A stretch of 39,147 nt of DNA. Origin: Methanosphaera stadtmanae. Lineage in GTDB: Archaea > Methanobacteriota > Methanobacteria > Methanobacteriales > Methanobacteriaceae. Position 1 is the first letter of the stretch. The number at the start of each line of letters is the position of its first letter. Position numbers and translations under genes: made by a program. Location of the stretch: positions 1 through 39,147 of the forward strand of contig SUTP01000006.1 of the NCBI GenBank assembly GCA_015062815.1, read 5' to 3'. The notes below the pieces were generated by a model. The model was given only the letters and a program-made list of their open reading frames with translations, was not told the DNA's origin and did not search any database. Below are positions 25,173 through 33,374 of the stretch, in pieces.

Positions 25173-26550
25173 AGTTGTTCCAAAAAATAAATCACAAAAA
25201 AATATAGACTTAATTAGAGGAGATCCAAAAGTAGCTATTAGAAAACTATCTGTTCCAACAATGATGTCCATGATATTAATCATGCTTTATAACTTAGCAG
25301 ATAGTTTATGGGTGGCTGGACTCGGTGCTGATTCACTTGCAGCATTAGGATTCATCACACCATTATTTATGATATTAATCGGTGTAGGTAACGGTATAGG
25401 AGCAGGTGCCACATCATTAATTGCACGTGCTATAGGAGCTAAAAATAAAAAATTAGCAGATAATGCTGCAGCACATAGTGTAGTATTTGCAGTAATAATA
25501 TCATTAATAATACCTATAATACTTATCCCATTTTTAAAGGATATCCTATTAACCATGGGTGCTGGAAATACTTACCAGTATGGTTTAGCTTATGGTAATA
25601 TAGTATTCCTTGCAATGATAGTATTCATATTATCCGGTGTACTATCCGCATTACTAAGAGCAGAAGGTGATGTAAACAGGTCAATGTATGCCATAGCAAT
25701 AACTGCCATATTAAATATAGTAATAGACCCATTATTTATTTACACATTAGGGTGGGGTATAGCTGGAGCAGCATTAGCTACCGTATTATCTTCATTAATA
25801 TCTGTAATAGTAATGGCATATTGGATATGGGGTAAAAATGATACATACCTCAAAATCACAAAAAGTAATTTCGAATATAAAAACTCAATTCTTAAAGACA
25901 TATCATTAGTAGCTATACCTAACATGACAGAAACAGTGGTATTTTCCATAATGATAATGTGTATAAATGCAATGCTAACAATGGTTGGAGGAACAACAGA
26001 AGTAGCAGCATTTAGTGCAGCATCAAGAATAAATCAATTCGCTATGATTCCATTAATAGGAATTGGAACAGCAATGCTAACAGTAGCTGGAGCAGCATTT
26101 GGTTCTAAAGATTATGATAAACTAAGTGAAGCACACAGTTATTCAATTGTATTTAGTTACATAATATCAATAATACTATGTATAATAATGTTCTTTGGAT
26201 CAGACTATATCTCAATGATATTTACATACACAGACCAAAGTGCAGCATTATCACCACTGATTTCAAACATACTTAGAATACTATGTTTCTTCCTATTAGC
26301 AATACCAGCAGGTATGATGTCTGCAATGACATTCCAAGGAGTAGGAAAAGGAATGACATCTCTTGCAATAACAATATTCAGAGCATTACTTATAGAAATA
26401 GCATTAGCTTATATATTAGGTATTGTACTAGGATTAGGAGTAAATGGTATATATTCAGGTATGGTATTAGCAGCAGTTGTAGGTACTATTGTATCCTATG
26501 GATGGTGTAAGTTATACTTAAACCGATTAAAACGAAATTATTATTCTTAA
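25165..26550 (+). CDS. MATE family efflux transporter (MarR-controlled)
   Basis: A 461-residue exporter with about twelve hydrophobic segments. MATE signatures are DPKVAIRKLSVPTMMSMI, LGADSLAALGFITPLF, GNGIGAGATSLIARAIG and VAGAAFGSKDYDKL. It is a paralogue of the protein at 1459-2802; the first 60 residues align almost throughout. It should export drugs or metabolites using an ion gradient. The ATG at 25165 follows AGGAGGAG; the first ATG in the frame, at 25144, lies well inside the MarR gene. It shares the MarR promoter, so a toxic compound that releases MarR would induce it. A T-run at 26559-26566 after the stop may end transcription. Confidence 0.93.
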   Translation: MSEVVPKNKSQKNIDLIRGDPKVAIRKLSVPTMMSMILIMLYNLADSLWVAGLGADSLAALGFITPLFMILIGVGNGIGAGATSLIARAIGAKNKKLADNAAAHSVVFAVIISLIIPIILIPFLKDILLTMGAGNTYQYGLAYGNIVFLAMIVFILSGVLSALLRAEGDVNRSMYAIAITAILNIVIDPLFIYTLGWGIAGAALATVLSSLISVIVMAYWIWGKNDTYLKITKSNFEYKNSILKDISLVAIPNMTETVVFSIMIMCINAMLTMVGGTTEVAAFSAASRINQFAMIPLIGIGTAMLTVAGAAFGSKDYDKLSEAHSYSIVFSYIISIILCIIMFFGSDYISMIFTYTDQSAALSPLISNILRILCFFLLAIPAGMMSAMTFQGVGKGMTSLAITIFRALLIEIALAYILGIVLGLGVNGIYSGMVLAAVVGTIVSYGWCKLYLNRLKRNYYS

Positions 26551-26688
26551 CCTCCCCTATTTTTTTTATATAAAATTAATTATTTTTTAATTTGTTCTTA
26601 CTTAAATTAAATACTCTTTTTTCAAAATTACAATAGATTTATATTTGATTAGATATAAATAGCTACATCTAAAGAGGAGGTTAAAATA

Positions 26689-27330
26689 ATGGAACAATAT
26701 AATAAAAAAGAATTAAATATTGAAGTAAAGAATTTACCATTCCAAGATTTTCTTACATCACGCTATTCAATGACTGTACGAGTTAATGCTCAAAAAACCT
26801 ATGAATATTCAAAAAAAAATAATATGCCCTTCTTCAACATGGCTGTTGCATGTATATTAGAGGCCATAAATGAAATTTCAGAATTTAAAAGAAGAATTAT
26901 AGATAATAAAGTTTATGAATATGATAAGATAAATGCTATTAGTCCCATCATGCAAGAAGATCATACTATTAGGGAGATTGAAATTTTACCCTTATCTGAA
27001 CATGATTCATTGGAAAGATTTAATGAATACATTGAAGAAAAAAAGAAAAACATAGAAAGTAATGAATTTCTTGTAGAACCTTCTTTAAGAGATCAAATGC
27101 CTATATGTAATTTATCATGTATTCCATGGATTAATTTTGATTCTATGACAAATATTATTGCTTCTCCAAATCAGTTAATGCCTGTGATTACATGGGGTAA
27201 ATTAGTGGATGGTAAAATTCCTGTATCTTTAACTGCCAGTCATATGTTCGTTTTCAGTTATCATTTCAAGTTATTCTATGAAAAATTGGAACAATATCTA
27301 GAAAAACCTGAATTATTGATTAAAGGATAA
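26689..27330 (+). CDS. Chloramphenicol acetyltransferase-like protein, active site altered
   Basis: A 213-residue protein of the CAT (PF00302-type) fold, which transfers acetyl groups from CoA. Family features are SRYSMTVRVNAQKTYEYSKK, FNMAVACILEAINE, CNLSCIPWINFDSM and the C-terminal PVSLTASHMFVFSYHF. The catalytic His is retained (H185), but the family's usual HHxxxDG is SHMFVFS here: the structural Asp and Gly are gone. True chloramphenicol resistance is therefore doubtful; it may use another substrate or be inactive. AGAGGAGG precedes the ATG. It has its own TATA-like box near 26640, 140 bases after the MATE gene. Confidence 0.82.
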   Translation: MEQYNKKELNIEVKNLPFQDFLTSRYSMTVRVNAQKTYEYSKKNNMPFFNMAVACILEAINEISEFKRRIIDNKVYEYDKINAISPIMQEDHTIREIEILPLSEHDSLERFNEYIEEKKKNIESNEFLVEPSLRDQMPICNLSCIPWINFDSMTNIIASPNQLMPVITWGKLVDGKIPVSLTASHMFVFSYHFKLFYEKLEQYLEKPELLIKG

Positions 27331-27385
27331 TTATGAAATGTTTTATTTATTATAAAAAATATATGTAATTAATAAAGGTGAATAA

Positions 27386-27967
27386 ATGTTAAAAATAATA
27401 GGTATTGTGGGTAGTCCAAGAAATGATGGAAATACTGAATTTATGGTTAAAACAGCCTTGGATGAAATAAATAAACATGGAATTGAAACAGAATTAATTA
27501 CATTACATGATAAAAATATTTCTTATTGTGTTGGTTGCGATAAATGTAAAAGTACAAATCAATGTATAATTAATGATGATATGCAGGAATTAACCAGAAA
27601 AGTTCAAAATGCCGATGGAATTATAATGAGTAGTCCAGTATACTTTGGGGATATGACAGGACTGGCAAAAACATTTATTGACAGATTAAGACCATTACGT
27701 AATATTCATGCATTCAAATATAAAGTATGTGGTGCCATCAGTACGGGTGGTTTTAGAAATGGTGGTCAGGAAACTACTATTAGTTCTATTCATGATTTCT
27801 TCCTTATTCAGGGAGGAATTATTGTAGGTGATGATAGACCAACTGCCCATTATGGTGGAACTGGAGTAGGCAATACTAGTGATGATGAAACTGCAATTAC
27901 AACAAGTATCAATTTAGCACATAGAATGATTGATGTAACCAAAAAGATAAATAACGTCCTGGATTGA
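27386..27967 (+). CDS. Iron-sulfur flavoprotein (NADPH-dependent FMN reductase fold)
   Basis: A 193-residue flavodoxin-like protein. The FMN phosphate loop is GSPRNDGNTEF (9-19). The compact cluster motif is Cys 48, 51, 54, 60 (CX2CX2CX5C), as in the methanogen iron-sulfur flavoproteins (Isf). SSPVYFGDMTGLAKTFIDR is the flavin-contact helix. Such proteins move electrons between ferredoxin and FMN and can reduce O2 or peroxide in methanogens. AAAGGTGA precedes the ATG. The small membrane protein starts within a few bases of the stop codon, so the two probably form an operon. Confidence 0.9.
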   Translation: MLKIIGIVGSPRNDGNTEFMVKTALDEINKHGIETELITLHDKNISYCVGCDKCKSTNQCIINDDMQELTRKVQNADGIIMSSPVYFGDMTGLAKTFIDRLRPLRNIHAFKYKVCGAISTGGFRNGGQETTISSIHDFFLIQGGIIVGDDRPTAHYGGTGVGNTSDDETAITTSINLAHRMIDVTKKINNVLD

Positions 27968-27972
27968 ACAAT

Positions 27973-28281
27973 ATGACAAAGAAAAGTTTTCTAGCTAGAA
28001 CATCAACCAAAATATATTTAAAAACTTATTTAGGTGTTTTAACATTAATGTTTTTAATTCCCATAAGTTACATGTTCCTTATTGAAAAAAGTGCTATAAT
28101 GTTCGGTGCTAACATTTTATTCTTTGAAATGAATTTATTTCTAAGTTTAGTACTTATGATATACACTTATTTTACCCGATATGAAAATAAAAACTGGAAA
28201 TTATATATTATTTACTTTATAATGAGTTTAATATATTTAATTTCTAGTATGCTAATAATGGGTAGTAATATCTACCTATAA
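27973..28281 (+). CDS. Small three- to four-span membrane protein
   Basis: A 102-residue protein with hydrophobic segments at about residues 17-35, 42-64 and 76-98 and basic ends. I do not recognise the family. It starts at the ATG at 27973, or at the TTG at 27964 that overlaps the stop of the flavoprotein gene; the ribosome site is weak either way (GGATTGA). It is most likely co-translated with the flavoprotein. It converges on the GNAT gene 36 bases away. Function unknown. Confidence 0.6.
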   Translation: MTKKSFLARTSTKIYLKTYLGVLTLMFLIPISYMFLIEKSAIMFGANILFFEMNLFLSLVLMIYTYFTRYENKNWKLYIIYFIMSLIYLISSMLIMGSNIYL

Positions 28282-28317
28282 ATTAAAACGAATGATTGAA
28301 AAAAATAAAAAAGAAAA

Positions 28318-28842
28318 TTAAAATAATTTATCATATACTTCAAATAATAGTAAACCTCTTTCTTCATCATCCACTTCTATGGAATCTATATTAGAAAAAC
28401 CATTATTTAAATAGAGTTTTTCTATACCTATATTATTTTTATTAATGCATAATCGAACAGTTTTAATGTTCTCTTCAATACATTTATTAAATGCGTAGTC
28501 TAACATTTTATTAGCTATACCCTGCTTTTTATAGTTTTGGTTTACTGCAACAAGATGAATATAATATGATTCATCCTTTGAAGCATTTACTCTCCAGTTA
28601 ATTGTTTTATATTGTTGTATAGGTATCTTATCAATAATAATTGATGAAACTATTTGTGAATCAATTAAACCTATATATAAGTTTCCTGATTCAATTGAAT
28701 TTATTAAATATTCTTTTTTTGGATAAACACCATATTCCCAGTTAGGATTATTTTTATTATTTTTTATTTGATTAATAACCTCTTTATAATGTTTAATTAT
28801 TATATCAACATCATTACTATTTGATTTCCTTATTTCAAACAT
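28318..28842 (-). CDS. GNAT family N-acetyltransferase
   Basis: A 174-residue GNAT. The acetyl-CoA-binding strand and loop are clear: YYIHLVAVNQNYKKQGIANK, of the V..x..R/QGIG/A type, followed by a helix MLDYAFNKCIEENIK and the final VRLCINKNNIGIEKLYLNNGF. It transfers acetyl from acetyl-CoA to an amine of unknown identity. The ATG follows GAGGTGATGCC, a strong ribosome site. It is leftward and alone, with a TATA-like TATATATATA near 28869-28882. Confidence 0.88.
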   Translation of the reverse strand: MFEIRKSNSNDVDIIIKHYKEVINQIKNNKNNPNWEYGVYPKKEYLINSIESGNLYIGLIDSQIVSSIIIDKIPIQQYKTINWRVNASKDESYYIHLVAVNQNYKKQGIANKMLDYAFNKCIEENIKTVRLCINKNNIGIEKLYLNNGFSNIDSIEVDDEERGLLLFEVYDKLF

Positions 28843-29199
28843 GGCATCACCTCGTGAACCGTGAAAATAATATATATATAAAGGATTTTAATTAAATTAT
28901 TTTAAACTATAATTTTTGTATTTTGACTTTGAATAGTAATTAATATGGAATATTTATTTTCTTTTGAGTGTTAATTCGAATAAAGACCTGATTATTTAAA
29001 CATTTCATATTATACCATGAAAGATTAAACATTATAGTAATCAAAAGAAAAATATTTTGGTATGATTAAACAATGTTTTATTTTTAATAATATATAATGA
29101 TATATACTAATTAATATTTAACATTGATTAATCTATCACTTAAAATAAATAGGATTAAAATTATATTTTCAAAAAGCAATTTTAATAAAAAATAGGATT
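28843..29199. other. AT-rich intergenic region with imperfect inverted repeat
   Basis: About 357 bases. It holds the GNAT promoter at its left end. TTTTCTTTTGA (28957-28967) and its complement TCAAAAGAAAA (29041-29051) form an inverted repeat about 73 bases apart, and the flanks AATATT also match. A short TTTCAT/ATGAAA hairpin lies within it. It could be the trailer of the radical-SAM operon. No gene is seen. Confidence 0.4.
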
Positions 29200-29802
29200 T
29201 TAGATATTATTTTGATTAAAGATTTTTTTAATGGATTCGTTATCTGCCATTCCATTGACAATTATTGAACCATCCTTATTTAGTCTTATTTCTATTTTAT
29301 TTTTTTCATTTTTCAGATTATTTTTCAAATTCTTGTATTTATTTGATAAAAAATGATATTGTTGATTTGTAGAACCTACCCATAATTTATGAATAGTCCT
29401 TTTTTCATATATGAATGGTTCTGTAATCAAAATATCTGTAATAGACAATAAATTATTCCAATTAGCACAATTAACTTTTTTTATTATATCATATGAATAA
29501 CCAGTGAATATTACAATAGATAATCCTTCTTTAATCAATAATAATGATAATTCATACAAAGCTTTTGATTGTAATAATGGTTCTCCACCTGAATAAGTTA
29601 CTCCCTCTATAGTTTTATTTTTTAGTATTTCCTCTGCCAATTCTTCAACAGTATATTGATTAGCTGTTGACAAGTCCCATGTTTGTGGTGAATTACAATT
29701 ATAACAATGCTTCAAACATCCCTGTACGAAAATACAAGTTCTTTTTCCAGGTCCTTCAACCATTGTATTATTTATAATTTTATATACGTTTAAAGTATTC
29801 AT
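29200..29802 (-). CDS. Radical SAM activase-like protein (NrdG/PflA-type, single cluster)
   Basis: A 200-residue radical SAM protein. The cluster motif CLKHCYNC puts Cys at 29, 33 and 36, and the SAM-binding GGEPL lies in VTYSGGEPLLQSK. The start EGPGKRTCIFVQGC and the short length match activases of the NrdG type, which make a glycyl radical on a partner or modify it. No anaerobic ribonucleotide reductase or other glycyl-radical enzyme is encoded nearby. It lies 21 bases after the Ycf46-like ATPase gene on the same strand, so its substrate is probably within this operon (inference). AAAGGAT precedes the ATG. Confidence 0.88.
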   Translation of the reverse strand: MNTLNVYKIINNTMVEGPGKRTCIFVQGCLKHCYNCNSPQTWDLSTANQYTVEELAEEILKNKTIEGVTYSGGEPLLQSKALYELSLLLIKEGLSIVIFTGYSYDIIKKVNCANWNNLLSITDILITEPFIYEKRTIHKLWVGSTNQQYHFLSNKYKNLKNNLKNEKNKIEIRLNKDGSIIVNGMADNESIKKIFNQNNI

Positions 29803-29823
29803 AATAATCCTTTAATAAAAAAT

Positions 29824-31503
29824 TTAGAAGTCTAAAGCTCTGCCACCACGTGAATCATAAATATCTGATGGTGAAGGTTTATCTCCTGAAGAATCATCAT
29901 CAGATGGTTCATCCTGAGATATGTCAATAGATGTATTGGTTTTATAATTTTTCATATCATCTTGTGTTGTTGCTGCTACTGCCCTAATATCTGCCCATTT
30001 TCTGATAGAAGTTATTTGTTCAGCTTGTGTGACACTTAAAGGAATTGTATTTTTAATAGCATTTTCAAAATCTGACATTTTAATACTTCTTTCTTCTGCA
30101 TATGCATCAAATAATCCCATTATTACTAACTGTTCTATTTCTGCTCCACCAAAACCTTCTGTTAAACTGGATAAATGATTTAAAGTTTCTTCATTTATTT
30201 CAAAATCACCTATGACATCAGGATGTTTGAGTCTGGATTTTAAATGTACTTCAAATATTTGTTTTCTTTCATTGAATGTTGGTAAGTCTATGAAAAATAT
30301 TTCATCAAATCTTCCTTTACGCATCATTTCTGAGGGTAAACCGGAAATATTGTTTGCTGTAGCTACTACAAATACTGGCTTGGTTTTTTCTTGCATCCAA
30401 CTAAGAAATGTACCAAATATACGACTACTTGTTCCACTATCTCCACCATTTCCTAGACCCGAGAATCCTTTTTCTATTTCATCAATCCATAATATACATG
30501 GTGAAATAGCTTCTGCTGTTTTAATAGCTTCCCTCATATTTGCTTCACTATTACCTACATACATATTAAATACTTTGGATACATCAAATCTTAACAAAGG
30601 TAAATGCCACATTGAACTAATAGCTTTTGCTATTAAACTTTTTCCACACCCTGGAACACCGGTTAATAGAACACCCTTTGGTGATGGTAAACCATACTTT
30701 TTAGCAGAATCTAGCCATGATTTATCTCTTATTTTTAACCATTTTTTCAGATTTTCGAGTCCACCTACATCATCAATATTAACTGTTGAATCGATATATT
30801 CTAATAAATCATTTTTCTTGATTACCTGGCTTTTTTCTTTTAAAACCAGGTCAACATCCCCACCATTTAAACAACCATCATTTACCATGGCTCTGGCATA
30901 TGCATTTTCAGCTTCTTGTAATGTTAAACCTACTGCTGCTTTAACTAATGATTCTTTTTCCTTTTCATTTAAATTTACTTTTAAATTAGTTCCAGCATTA
31001 GATTCAATCATATTATTTAAAACTTCTTCAATTTCATCAGCTGTAGGAAGATCAAAATCCATTATTGTTACATCTTTCTTTAAATCATCAGGAATCTCAT
31101 TATTAGATGATATGAATATTACATTTTTAGGTTCTATGCTCTGTTTTAAATTAGGCATCAAATCTTTGAAAGAACGGATGATATTATAATCTACACCACC
31201 ATTACATTTTTCACAAAATGTATGAAAATCTAGTAAAATAAACAGTCCTGGTTGATTATAATCCCTGATAAAATTTATAGCAGATATTTTTTCATAAGTA
31301 TTTTCTTCAATCATACCATCCTGATTTCTAAAACCTTCTGAAGATTTCCATATGTGAACATTTCTAACTGTATGTATTAATTCGGGTGTTGTTACTATAC
31401 GGTTTATTTCATTGATAATACGATCTTCTTCATATGTGGTAATGTGTATATATGGAAATCTGGCCCTTAACAAGTCACACAATTCTTTATCAAATTCAGT
31501 CAT
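29824..31503 (-). CDS. Ycf46-type AAA ATPase
   Basis: A 559-residue AAA protein. The N-terminal half (1-235) has a degenerate P-loop-like fold (LFILLDFHTF, NVIFISSN), as in Ycf46 of cyanobacteria and plastids. The AAA module has GVPGCGKS (282-289), LWIDEIEKGFSG, an NMYVGNSE pore/ISS region and arginine fingers in MRKGRFDE (R395, R398), then a helical lid to about 500. The last 50 residues are acidic (DEPSDDDSSGD). It should remodel proteins as a ring. Start taken at 31503 after AATGAT; the ATG at 31512 is also possible. Neighbours of DUF2997 and DUF1257 type support the Ycf46 identity. Confidence 0.85.
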   Translation of the reverse strand: MTEFDKELCDLLRARFPYIHITTYEEDRIINEINRIVTTPELIHTVRNVHIWKSSEGFRNQDGMIEENTYEKISAINFIRDYNQPGLFILLDFHTFCEKCNGGVDYNIIRSFKDLMPNLKQSIEPKNVIFISSNNEIPDDLKKDVTIMDFDLPTADEIEEVLNNMIESNAGTNLKVNLNEKEKESLVKAAVGLTLQEAENAYARAMVNDGCLNGGDVDLVLKEKSQVIKKNDLLEYIDSTVNIDDVGGLENLKKWLKIRDKSWLDSAKKYGLPSPKGVLLTGVPGCGKSLIAKAISSMWHLPLLRFDVSKVFNMYVGNSEANMREAIKTAEAISPCILWIDEIEKGFSGLGNGGDSGTSSRIFGTFLSWMQEKTKPVFVVATANNISGLPSEMMRKGRFDEIFFIDLPTFNERKQIFEVHLKSRLKHPDVIGDFEINEETLNHLSSLTEGFGGAEIEQLVIMGLFDAYAEERSIKMSDFENAIKNTIPLSVTQAEQITSIRKWADIRAVAATTQDDMKNYKTNTSIDISQDEPSDDDSSGDKPSPSDIYDSRGGRALDF

Positions 31504-31588
31504 TTTAATCATTCTCTAAGTTATTTATTTTAGAATTAAAAGTTGATGTTTGTTCAATAGTATTATTTCAAGTACTGATACGGGTACA

Positions 31589-31795
31589 TTAATAATTTAA
31601 TTGTTTTTCTCTATTATTATTGATATTTTCTTCTTCATCTTCATAATATTCTTTCGTATGTTCTAAATTAACCGTTTTAGAATTAGTAAGTTCTTCGATT
31701 ATTTTAACATAATCATCACATTTTTTTCCTTTAATACCTTTTGTCTCGGCTTCAACAGTTCCATCCTTTTTAATCTTAATTATTAATTTAGACAT
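31589..31795 (-). CDS. DUF2997 family small protein
   Basis: A 68-residue protein. SKLIIKIKKDGTVEAETKGI, followed by KGKKCDDYVKIIEELTNSK, has the pattern of DUF2997: a beta hairpin with DG, then xGxxCxx and a helix. The family commonly travels with DUF1257 (Ycf35-like) proteins. An acidic tail follows (YYEDEEENINNN). The conserved Cys (about 27) is kept. Start at the ATG at 31795, with GGGTGAT in front; the ATG at 31807 overlaps that site. It lies between the DUF1257-like and Ycf46-like genes. Function unknown. Confidence 0.75.
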   Translation of the reverse strand: MSKLIIKIKKDGTVEAETKGIKGKKCDDYVKIIEELTNSKTVNLEHTKEYYEDEEENINNNREKQLNY

Positions 31796-31835
31796 GAAAT
31801 CACCCATATTACTTTTCTAAATCTTTGTATTGAAA

Positions 31836-32603
31836 TTATATATTAATTGTTAAAACTATAGAATCTTTATCATCAACAATTTCTGATTCCAATGAATAAT
31901 TTTGTTCCTTAATTTTCTTTAATACATTTTCATAAGTTATTTCCTGAACTTGTGTAGCATATTCATCTTTAAGATTATCCAAGAATTTTCTTGTTTCTTC
32001 CTTATTATAATTGCCTAAAAAGATAATATCATATGTACCATCTTTTGTTTTTGAAAGCATTATCTCTCCTTTGTTAATAAAGTTATCTCTTTGTTCTTCT
32101 GTATTATATCCCAAATAACTAGTTTTCATAATATTTTCAATAATTTCCTTATTTTTCATATTTGTTGAAATCATTTGTTTTTTAATAGCTACTTCTTTTT
32201 TAGGTTTGATAACATTATTGCTATAAATAGTTTTTTTATCCTCTAAAACAATTTCTTCATAAAGATTCATTTGATTTAATCTATAAAAATATTCTTTTGT
32301 CAGATTATTTAAAAATATTACAGAATCATTTATATCATAACCACCTAGCAATGCAATTTGTATTTGACCATTATCTAATGTATTAAAACACATCATGCCA
32401 GAATCCCTAAAATTTGTTAATGATCTTTTATTTTTAAAACCTAATAAATTATTTTCTAAGATATCTTCCATTAAATCAAAGTCAGTCATTTTAGTTGTAA
32501 TTTTAAAATCAACATTTGAAGAATCTGACTTTAAATCTTTTATATCACTTGCTTTATCTATTTGATCTAAAGGTAAAGGAATTGTTTCCAAATGTATACT
32601 CAT
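31836..32603 (-). CDS. DUF1257 (Ycf35)-like protein
   Basis: A 255-residue protein with two similar halves. Each has a segment LLGFKNKRSLTNF or LGYNTEEQRDNF, then DNGQIQIALLGGYD or KDGTYDIIFLGNYN, then a helix with a Tyr (FLNNLTKEYFYRLN / FLDNLKDEYATQVQ). The end, VLKKIKEQNYSLESEIVDDK and a hydrophobic strand, matches the tail of Ycf35/DUF1257 proteins. So it looks like an internal duplication of that fold. The function of the family is unknown. GGGTTGA precedes the ATG. It sits second in the operon, followed by DUF2997 and Ycf46-like genes, a combination I know from cyanobacteria and other bacteria. Confidence 0.65.
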   Translation of the reverse strand: MSIHLETIPLPLDQIDKASDIKDLKSDSSNVDFKITTKMTDFDLMEDILENNLLGFKNKRSLTNFRDSGMMCFNTLDNGQIQIALLGGYDINDSVIFLNNLTKEYFYRLNQMNLYEEIVLEDKKTIYSNNVIKPKKEVAIKKQMISTNMKNKEIIENIMKTSYLGYNTEEQRDNFINKGEIMLSKTKDGTYDIIFLGNYNKEETRKFLDNLKDEYATQVQEITYENVLKKIKEQNYSLESEIVDDKDSIVLTINI

Positions 32604-32615
32604 GTTTTCAACCCA

Positions 32616-33305
32616 TTATAAATCCACTTTTCTTCCCCGTGTAACAGGTATTGATTTTTCATCTATAAATGTTTCATCTTTAATCTGTTTAATTTGATAA
32701 TCCTTAAGATTTAGCATCACACGTAAATCATCATATGATTTAATATATTTACCATTATTTCTAAATTGAATTATTTTCTTTGACTGTATTAAATTTAATC
32801 CATTTAAATTAGATAATTCTTCTTGTGTAGCTATATTTATATCTATTTTATCTTTTTTAATTTCTATATTTTCTACTGGTTTAACGACTGGTTCTTCATC
32901 TTGTTCTATCTTATTATCATGATCAAATTCAATTCTATTAGATTCATATTCTATTTTAGGTTTATATTCTACTTTAGGTTCAACTTCTATCCTATTATTA
33001 GGTTCAGGTTCATTTTGAGGAATATTATAATTATTTTGATTATATGTATCCTGTGAATTAGCTGATTCTTCTTCAACAGATAATCTTGAAGCCCTTCTAT
33101 TTAATATAAACACCATTATACCTGAAAGTAATAAATATAATCTTCTTAAATGATTATTACCCGCAATAAAAGTTAATAGGAAAAATAATAGAATTATTAA
33201 AGCACAACAATTTTGCCAGTCACTCCAATCGTCTCTGTAAAGATAACCAAAAATTGCTATGGAAAAAATTAAAAATATGATAAATCCTATAATTTCCAAA
33301 ATCAT
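32616..33305 (-). CDS. Membrane-anchored helix-hairpin-helix (ComEA-like) protein
   Basis: A 229-residue protein. Three hydrophobic segments lie at residues 2-21, 33-49 and 53-68. A long polar linker (75-150) carries repeated E-x-x-x-Y/I-E-P units (IEVEPKVEYKPKIEYESNRI). Residues 153-212 form a ComEA-type double helix-hairpin-helix (INIATQEELSNLNGLNLIQS, KKIIQFRNNGKYIKSYDDL). Such modules usually bind DNA; here it should be held at the membrane, probably on the inner face. Start at the ATG at 33305 behind AGAGGGG. It leads the Ycf46 operon, with a TATA-like box at 33355-33366 and an insertion sequence just beyond. Confidence 0.75.
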   Translation of the reverse strand: MILEIIGFIIFLIFSIAIFGYLYRDDWSDWQNCCALIILLFFLLTFIAGNNHLRRLYLLLSGIMVFILNRRASRLSVEEESANSQDTYNQNNYNIPQNEPEPNNRIEVEPKVEYKPKIEYESNRIEFDHDNKIEQDEEPVVKPVENIEIKKDKIDINIATQEELSNLNGLNLIQSKKIIQFRNNGKYIKSYDDLRVMLNLKDYQIKQIKDETFIDEKSIPVTRGRKVDL

Positions 33306-33354
33306 TAAATCAAACCCCTCTAATATAATAAAGAGTTTATAACACATTAATAAT

Positions 33355-33366
33355 AAATTTTTATAA
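33355..33366 (-). promoter_or_regulatory. TATA box of the Ycf46/DUF1257 operon
   Basis: Read on the minus strand, TTATAAAAATTT lies about 55 bases ahead of the ATG at 33305, which predicts a leader of about 30 bases. The insertion sequence's left target duplication (33366-33374) touches its upstream edge, so the box survives but the original upstream DNA is now 1.27 kb away. Confidence 0.5.
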
Positions 33367-33374
33367 TTATTTAA

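Noticed and set aside
29200-29802. Anaerobic ribonucleotide reductase activating enzyme (nrdG) proper
   Set aside because: The motifs fit, but no nrdD is nearby and the gene sits in the Ycf46 operon. I keep it as activase-like without the gene symbol.
30212-31189. 325-codon rightward open frame
   Set aside because: It lies wholly opposite the Ycf46-type ATPase gene, whose motifs are unmistakable. Ser/Phe/Leu-rich composition is typical of an antisense shadow.
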